A stretch of 64,000 nucleotides of DNA, from positions 2,762,501-2,826,500 of the forward strand of contig NZ_CP136521.1 of the NCBI RefSeq assembly GCF_032814565.1, in the 5' to 3' direction. The notes beneath the pieces are model-generated. The model was not told the origin of the DNA. It did no database searches and saw only the letters and a list, made by a program, of their open reading frames with translations. Positions 60,547-64,000 of the stretch are shown one piece after another (position 1 is the stretch's first letter; each line of letters starts with the position of its first letter). The DNA is from Hwangdonia lutea (GTDB taxonomy: Bacteria; Bacteroidota; Bacteroidia; Flavobacteriales; Flavobacteriaceae). Both the position numbers and the translations under genes were made by a program.

Positions 60547-60578
60547 TGTTATATCTTTTTAGAATTAATGATGAAAAG

Positions 60579-60621
60579 AAGAGGGCACAAACTAATTGAA
60601 AACTGGTATTAGTGCCCTCTT
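60579..60621 (-). terminator. Terminator after ssb
   Basis: AAGAGGGCAC (60579-60588) pairs with GTGCCCTCTT (60612-60621) across a 23-base loop. On the minus strand it follows the ssb stop by about seven bases and ends in TTTTC. Confidence 0.75.
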
Positions 60622-60627
60622 TACTTT

Positions 60628-60963
60628 TTACTTACTACCTAATAATAGGATTTCATCGGCTATCACTTCGGTAACATAGCGTTGATTGCCATCGTCCGTG
60701 GTATAGGTTCGGGTCTTTAGTTTTCCAACAACTCCGATTTCTTTGCCCTTTTCGGCATACTTTTCGATAATTTCAGCAGTTTTGCCCCAAGCGACAACGG
60801 TGTGCCAATTGGTATCCGTTTGCTTTTCGCCCTTGCCGTTTTTGTAGTATTCATTGGTTGCCAATGATAAACGGGCTACTTTCTTACCGCTTTCAAGGTT
60901 CGTAATAGTTGGTTCTTGCCCAACATTTCCAATTAACTGTACGTGATTTTTAATAGTACTCAT
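60628..60963 (-). CDS. ssb: Single-stranded DNA-binding protein
   Basis: A 111-residue Ssb with the OB-fold features NHVQLIGNVGQEPTITNLES, VARLSLATNEYYK, TNWHTVVAWGKTAEIIEKY and GKEIGVVGKLKTRTY. It stops right after the OB fold (EVIADEILLLGSK) and lacks the acidic tip that binds replication partners. This is usual for element-borne Ssb proteins in Bacteroidota. It would protect transferred single-stranded DNA. Followed by its own terminator. Confidence 0.93.
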   Translation of the reverse strand: MSTIKNHVQLIGNVGQEPTITNLESGKKVARLSLATNEYYKNGKGEKQTDTNWHTVVAWGKTAEIIEKYAEKGKEIGVVGKLKTRTYTTDDGNQRYVTEVIADEILLLGSK

Positions 60964-61018
60964 AATAAAAGATTTAAAAGATTAATATTTCCCTTTTTGA
61001 TTTAAACTGAATTAAATT

Positions 61019-61192
61019 TTAAGGGGTGTTTGTATGATTTCTTTCGTGCTCCGCACAATGGATGAAGTGGGTTTTGTCAAGACTTTTAGGGAATAAATCA
61101 GGTGTGTTTGCGACGTAGTAAAAACCTTGGATTTTCAAGGAAGTAGAAACCTTATTTTTGCCTAAAACTTGTACAGTCTTGACAAGTTCCAT
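61019..61192 (-). CDS. Possible small protein of 57 residues
   Basis: From the ATG at 61192 the frame encodes MELVKTVQVLGKNKVSTSLK, then IQGFYYVANTPDLFPKSLD and KTHFIHCAEHERNHTNTP. A longer frame starting at 61261 would run through a strong hairpin and is unlikely. No family is recognised. Composition is protein-like, with a His/Cys-containing C-terminus. The gene lies upstream of ssb on the same strand, 55 bp away, so it could be its operon partner. Confidence 0.4.
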   Translation of the reverse strand: MELVKTVQVLGKNKVSTSLKIQGFYYVANTPDLFPKSLDKTHFIHCAEHERNHTNTP

Positions 61193-61203
61193 AATGGTAT
61201 TAG

Positions 61204-61281
61204 CAATTCTTATAAAGCCATTTGTGACGAGAGCGTACCGACAGTTAAGCGAACAGAGCAAATGGCTTTATTTTAGAATTG
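61204..61281 (-). other. Long inverted repeat 12 bp before the small gene
   Basis: ATAAAGCCATTTG (61212-61224) pairs with CAAATGGCTTTAT (61259-61271), and an outer CAATTCT/AGAATTG pair (61204-61210 with 61275-61281) extends the stem to about 20 bp. The 34-base loop is unpaired. It would form the 5' leader of the small gene and ssb, or a DNA cruciform. Confidence 0.65.
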
Positions 61282-61452
61282 GTTATGCCATACCTGTTTT
61301 TCGCTGTCCCGAAAAACAACAATGGCTTCATCCATTATAAACCCCTTAAAATGTGTGAGGCAAAGGTTCGGTTTTTAAGAATTATCGAGTAAAGACCAAA
61401 GTAGGCTTTGCCGTTAATTCTGTTAAGAAAATCGAGGCTTTGACTTTCCGAT

Positions 61453-61875
61453 TACAAGCGGACTGGATTCACGGTTTTGGTTTGGGAATGTAGCGTTCCT
61501 TCCCAGCGAAGCGGGAAGGGGAAGCGGAATGGAAAACCAAAAACGGGAATTGGGTCCAAGATTTTTTATAGAGAAGCTCTTTGCCCGAAATGTAGCTTTT
61601 TGCGAAATGTAGCGGGAAAGTGCTGAACGGATTATAGAACCAAATTATTCTTTTGAAGTAGGATTTAAAGCGGACTTGACTTTAAAGATGTAGATTGGAA
61701 TAGAGTTTGACCACTTCCCGAATTTTCTCGGGAATGAGTGGGCAAGTGGAATGGAAATCGGAATCTTTGAAGTTGTGTCCAAGACCTTTTTTGAGTGAAG
61801 CTCTTTTTCCAAAATGTAGAGCAACGAAATGTAGGGAAATGTGCTAAACGGAATAATATGGCAGAAGTATAATTA
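61453..61875. repeat. Imperfect tandem repeat of about 220 bp without a gene
   Basis: Two copies (61453-61660 and 61665-61875) share ordered words at spacings of 212-223 bp: AAGCGGACT, a CTTCCC hairpin, GGAATGGAAA, GTCCAAGA, GAAGCTCTTT, GAAATGTAG and GTGCT(G/A)AACGGA. Hairpins such as CTTCCCagcgaagCGGGAAG (first copy) and TTCCCGaattttCTCGGGAA (second) are kept in place although their sequences differ. No open frame covers it. It may be a structured RNA, a partition or replication site, or an accessory transfer site. Confidence 0.6.
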
Positions 61876-61922
61876 AAAATCCAGTTTAGTTAGGTACTGG
61901 ATAAACCTTTAACAATGTTTCT

Positions 61923-62759
61923 TTAAACCATTGCATATATTTCATCAAACAAAACCTTATCCAACCTTTCCTGTTGCGAAAAGGTCTTTTTCAAGGTATT
62001 GTGAAGCATCCAATTAAAGGCGTTATAACCTACCCATAAATTTGGTTTTGAATAAGCTGGAAACGGTTCATCGTTGATAAGCTCTATAACCTCACGGGAT
62101 TTTTTTGATGGGTCATCGTTTTTGTCGCTACATTCATATCGGAACAATTTCGTTTTTTCCAATATGTCTTTTACAAATGCCTTGGTATCGATAAGTTCGA
62201 TTTCTTCCATTTCCCTGAATTTCCTTGTGATTTCGTAGTATTCATTATTTAGAAACTTATCAAATAGCAAGTTCAATTTCGGCATTATTAAATCTGTATT
62301 GTTTTTGCTGTGCTTTATTGAAAATGCTATTTCTGATTGAGCAACGTGCAAGCCATTGGTGCATACTTCTCTATAAAATCCAAAATGCCCGGAAGTCTTT
62401 TCGCTTCCGTCATAGGAATTTTTGAAACGCAACATCGGTAATATCTTATCCTGTTCATTCTTCAACGAAAACTGATTATGGTCCTCGATTATAAAGTCGG
62501 CAATGAAAGACCTGTCATTTCTGTTAATCGTGCGTTTATGATATTTCAGATTGGCATCCAGTAATAGCTGTTCGGCTTTTTTGAAAAACAATTCATTTGG
62601 AATATGGCCATAACTGTTCGAGACCACATTCACAATTTTGTCATTGGAAATAACGGCATTTTCAAGTCCTCTTCGAGACTCCATACCAGTAATAATTTTT
62701 AACGATTTCATTTCATTTGAAACGAAAATTTCATCTTGTTGTAAACGATTTAAATACAT
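61923..62759 (-). CDS. DUF932 domain-containing protein
   Basis: A 278-residue protein of the DUF932 (phage/plasmid-related) type. Recognised parts are SNSYGHIPNELFFKKAEQLL, KYHKRTINRNDRSFIADFII, PMLRFKNSYDGSEKTSGHFG and FYREVCTNGLHVAQ, which are the usual conserved core. These proteins are common on conjugative elements and phages with unknown biochemical roles. It follows the 135-residue gene at 62856-63263, with a terminator between them, and precedes the tandem repeat region. Confidence 0.82.
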   Translation of the reverse strand: MYLNRLQQDEIFVSNEMKSLKIITGMESRRGLENAVISNDKIVNVVSNSYGHIPNELFFKKAEQLLLDANLKYHKRTINRNDRSFIADFIIEDHNQFSLKNEQDKILPMLRFKNSYDGSEKTSGHFGFYREVCTNGLHVAQSEIAFSIKHSKNNTDLIMPKLNLLFDKFLNNEYYEITRKFREMEEIELIDTKAFVKDILEKTKLFRYECSDKNDDPSKKSREVIELINDEPFPAYSKPNLWVGYNAFNWMLHNTLKKTFSQQERLDKVLFDEIYAMV

Positions 62760-62805
62760 AATATTTGATTTTAGACCTGTCTGAAGACAGATATGATTAA
62801 AAAAA

Positions 62806-62833
62806 GAAAGCCTACTCTTGCGAGCAGGCTTTC
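62806..62833 (-). terminator. Terminator after the 135-residue gene
   Basis: GAAAGCCT-a-CTC (62806-62817) pairs with GAG-c-AGGCTTTC (62822-62833) across a four-base loop. On the minus strand it is followed by a run of T. Confidence 0.85.
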
Positions 62834-62855
62834 ACATTTGAAGACATTAGCTTCA

Positions 62856-63263
62856 TTAAAGTTCAAATTTTAGAATCTGTTCTTCAATCTCTGATTTACG
62901 TTGTTCCAAAGTGGACTGTAAATGTGTAGTTACCAACTTGATTAAATTCGTGTTGGTCGTCTTGAATTCCAGATTACGTGAGTCCCTTATATGGAAGGAA
63001 CTCGAACCATCCTGATTGTAATTGAACTTGGTAAGCTCGTTCAATGTTTCCGTCAACCGTTCACGTTGATTAGCCAGACCTCTCAATTTTTCAAACTTTT
63101 GAATTCTGTCATCCAAATTAATCTCTGGTTTTTTGGCTACCACGAGCTTTTCCGGTGTAACAGCTTTTCCGATAGCTTCCTCGGTCAACTTCTTTTGAAC
63201 TTCCTTTTTAACGGTTGCATTTACTTTTTTTGCTGTTCCGTTTGATTTTACTTTTGTTTCCAT
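62856..63263 (-). CDS. Hypothetical 135-residue protein at the right end of the ICE
   Basis: A basic first third (VKSNGTAKKVNATVKKEVQK) is followed by a conserved-looking region: NLDDRIQKFEKLRGLANQRE, RLTETLNELTKFNYNQDGSS and SFHIRDSRNLEFKTTNTNLI. The helical C-terminus is LQSTLEQRKSEIEEQILKFEL. The F...L..R.RL.ETLNEL..F pattern is common in proteins from Bacteroidota conjugative elements. The Lys/Ala-rich tail may bind DNA. Function unknown. Last gene before the attR side. Confidence 0.7.
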   Translation of the reverse strand: METKVKSNGTAKKVNATVKKEVQKKLTEEAIGKAVTPEKLVVAKKPEINLDDRIQKFEKLRGLANQRERLTETLNELTKFNYNQDGSSSFHIRDSRNLEFKTTNTNLIKLVTTHLQSTLEQRKSEIEEQILKFEL

Positions 63264-63613
63264 AATTAAATGATTTTAGATTAAACAATATTTGAGCAAA
63301 ACCCAAACGGAAGACAAAATTTTAGAGTGGAAAGGAAACGGAATAAATAAGCGAGGGAAGAAGCGATGGCTTTATGCCGTCCCTTTTCCGAAAAATATTT
63401 TGCGACGTTTATATTTCGGTAATATTGTATGAATACTCTCTACCTCAAATTTTTCTATAGAAGTTCATCACTTAAAAGACCTAGAAATAGTTGATTACTC
63501 GATTTAATGTGTTTCCAGAATGATTAACTTAAAGATATTTAGTAGAAATGATAAGGCATAATGAACCAAATTTGAAGCAGTATTAAGAGTCATAAAATAA
63601 ATGACTTTTTATG
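63264..63613. other. Gene-free stretch inside the right end
   Basis: AT-rich DNA with no convincing frame. A GGAAACGGAATAAATAA segment near 63332 resembles words in the tandem repeat at 61453-61875, but the similarity is short. It should include the promoter of the 135-residue gene, which I could not identify. Confidence 0.5.
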
Positions 63614-63644
63614 TTGGTTTGAAATAATACAAATTATATATTTG
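63614..63644 (+). promoter_or_regulatory. Strong flavobacterial promoter reading out across attR
   Basis: TTG (63614-63616), 20 bp, then TATATTTG (63637-63644), an exact match to TANNTTTG. A hairpin (AAAGTAAA / TTTACTTT, 63655-63674) follows the expected start. No gene follows before attR. In the excised circle it would read across attP toward the integrase. Confidence 0.6.
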
Positions 63645-63691
63645 CACCATCAGAAAGTAAAGCTTTTTACTTTAAGTTCATTTATCATATC

Positions 63692-63710
63692 GTCAACAAA
63701 TCGGCTAACA
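63692..63710. repeat. Right copy of 19 bp end repeat (candidate integrase arm site)
   Basis: GTCAACAAATCGGCTAACA differs from the left copy (19244-19262) at one position. It lies 57 bp inside attR, same orientation. Confidence 0.6.
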
Positions 63711-63767
63711 GTTAGGTTCCGGAATCTGTAAATAGTTGATATATATAATATTATGGGGAAAGGGTAT

Positions 63768-63784
63768 AATCCTGCCACCCCGAC
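63768..63784. repeat. attR core (17 bp direct repeat)
   Basis: AATCCTGCCACCCCGAC, identical to the end of tRNA-Pro at 19124-19140. Here it lacks the rest of the tRNA, so this marks the far end of the ICE. Confidence 0.92.
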
Positions 63785-63789
63785 TATAG

Positions 63790-63820
63790 AAGCTGAACAA
63801 TTTTGTTCAGCTTTTTTTTG
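63790..63820 (+). terminator. Original terminator of tRNA-Pro, displaced by the ICE
   Basis: AAGCTGAACAA and TTGTTCAGCTT form an 11 bp stem (63790-63800, 63803-63813), with eight T at 63812-63819. It begins six bases after attR, the correct place for the tRNA terminator before integration. It now ends transcripts from the promoter at 63614-63644. Confidence 0.8.
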
Positions 63821-63962
63821 TGCTTAATTTTTTTTGAAGCATTATTTCTCATATTAAAAAGAATAAAATTACAATCACATATATTTTATCGGTAAAAATT
63901 GCATTTTATCGATATGGGTTTTATATTAGCCCAATTCAATAAACGAAAAAATTTAGGTTTTA

Positions 63963-64000
63963 ATGTTGATTATGAATAATGTAAAGAGCCCATATTTAGA
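63963..64000 (+). CDS. Possible start of a chromosomal gene (partial)
   Basis: Two in-frame ATG codons (63963, 63972) open a frame to the end of the window (from the second: MNNVKSPYL). Too short to identify. The preceding 63821-63962 is AT-rich and shows no other gene. Confidence 0.25.
   Translation, partial: MLIMNNVKSPYL

Larger units (their letters stand above)
19141..63784. mobile_element. Integrative and conjugative element (Bacteroidota type) in tRNA-Pro
   Basis: The element of 44,644 bp is bounded by the 17 bp att repeats. It carries a tyrosine integrase next to attL, a Bacteroidota-type (type B) T4SS operon, coupling protein, relaxase with accessory BfmA/BtgA, RteC regulator, HTH excisionase-like gene, Ssb and DUF932. 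Cargo is metal resistance and a putative defence operon. No tetQ, erm, rteA or rteB gene is visible, which separates it from the CTnDOT antibiotic-resistance group. All machinery genes appear intact, so transfer is plausible. Damage is limited to cargo genes between 42.2 and 44.8 kb. Confidence 0.93.

Noticed and set aside
61158-61340. Plus-strand frame of 60 codons
   Set aside because: It runs through both arms of the inverted repeat and has no recognisable protein pattern; the opposite frame is more protein-like.
61453-61875. CRISPR array
   Set aside because: The repeats are about 220 bp, only two, and imperfect; no cas gene is present in the window.
19141-63784. Prophage or plasmid integration
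   Set aside because: No capsid, tail or plasmid replication initiator genes; the T4SS, relaxase and integrase identify an ICE.

Overview
The window is AT-rich DNA from a member of the Bacteroidota, most likely a Flavobacteriaceae species. The evidence is the parA-parB-DUF5683-dapB-lepB-wbqC gene order, a two-subunit methylmalonyl-CoA mutase cluster, Bacteroidota-only families (TraE/F/I/J/K/M/N, RteC, BfmA/BtgA, DUF5712 relaxase), promoters of the TTG-N19-21-TANNTTTG type, and few Shine-Dalgarno sequences.

Layout. (1) Positions 1-18930 are ordinary chromosome: two rhomboid proteases, an EEP-family hydrolase, the chromosome-partitioning / lysine-biosynthesis / signal-peptidase cluster, an M16 protease, a PHP-domain lipoprotein, methylmalonyl-CoA mutase, a DivIC-like protein, uridine kinase and a PQQ-type sugar dehydrogenase. 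(2) Positions 18899-19139 hold a tRNA-Pro(TGG) gene with its promoter. (3) Positions 19141-63784 are a complete integrative and conjugative element (ICE) of about 44.6 kb inserted at the 3' end of that tRNA gene. The 17 bp end of the tRNA is repeated at the far end as attR. (4) Positions 63785-64000 are flanking chromosome, starting with the tRNA's original terminator.

The ICE is modular: integrase and an ORF6N regulator; a cation exporter; a compact tra operon (traE-F-G-I-J-K-M-N, minus strand); a cell-wall amidase; a three-gene cargo operon that looks like anti-phage defence (OLD-type ATPase/TOPRIM nuclease, UvrD-type helicase, PD-(D/E)xK nuclease-like protein); a replication/regulation block (DnaC-like ATPase, winged-helix protein, HTH excisionase-like protein, RteC); a large metal-efflux island (P1B-2 and P1B-4 ATPases, CDF exporter, two Fur regulators, PII-like protein, CzcB and a CzcA-TolC fusion); the mobilization genes (coupling protein, DUF5712 relaxase, BfmA/BtgA) with a candidate oriT; and maintenance genes (Ssb, DUF932, small proteins).

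The genes suggest how the ICE works. The relaxase and BfmA/BtgA would process oriT, the coupling protein would pass DNA to the Tra channel, the amidase would open the wall, and the integrase with the HTH protein would handle integration and excision. RteC probably controls excision. The metal island and defence operon are host-benefit cargo. Parts of the metal island are decaying: a frameshifted permease, a gene with an in-frame stop, and a truncated transporter.

The points most worth following up are the three-gene OLD/helicase/nuclease operon, a 19 bp near-identical repeat at both ICE ends (likely integrase arm sites), a 14-15 bp motif at three control regions, alternative hairpins between rteC and the HTH gene, and a structured tandem repeat of about 220 bp with no gene of its own.
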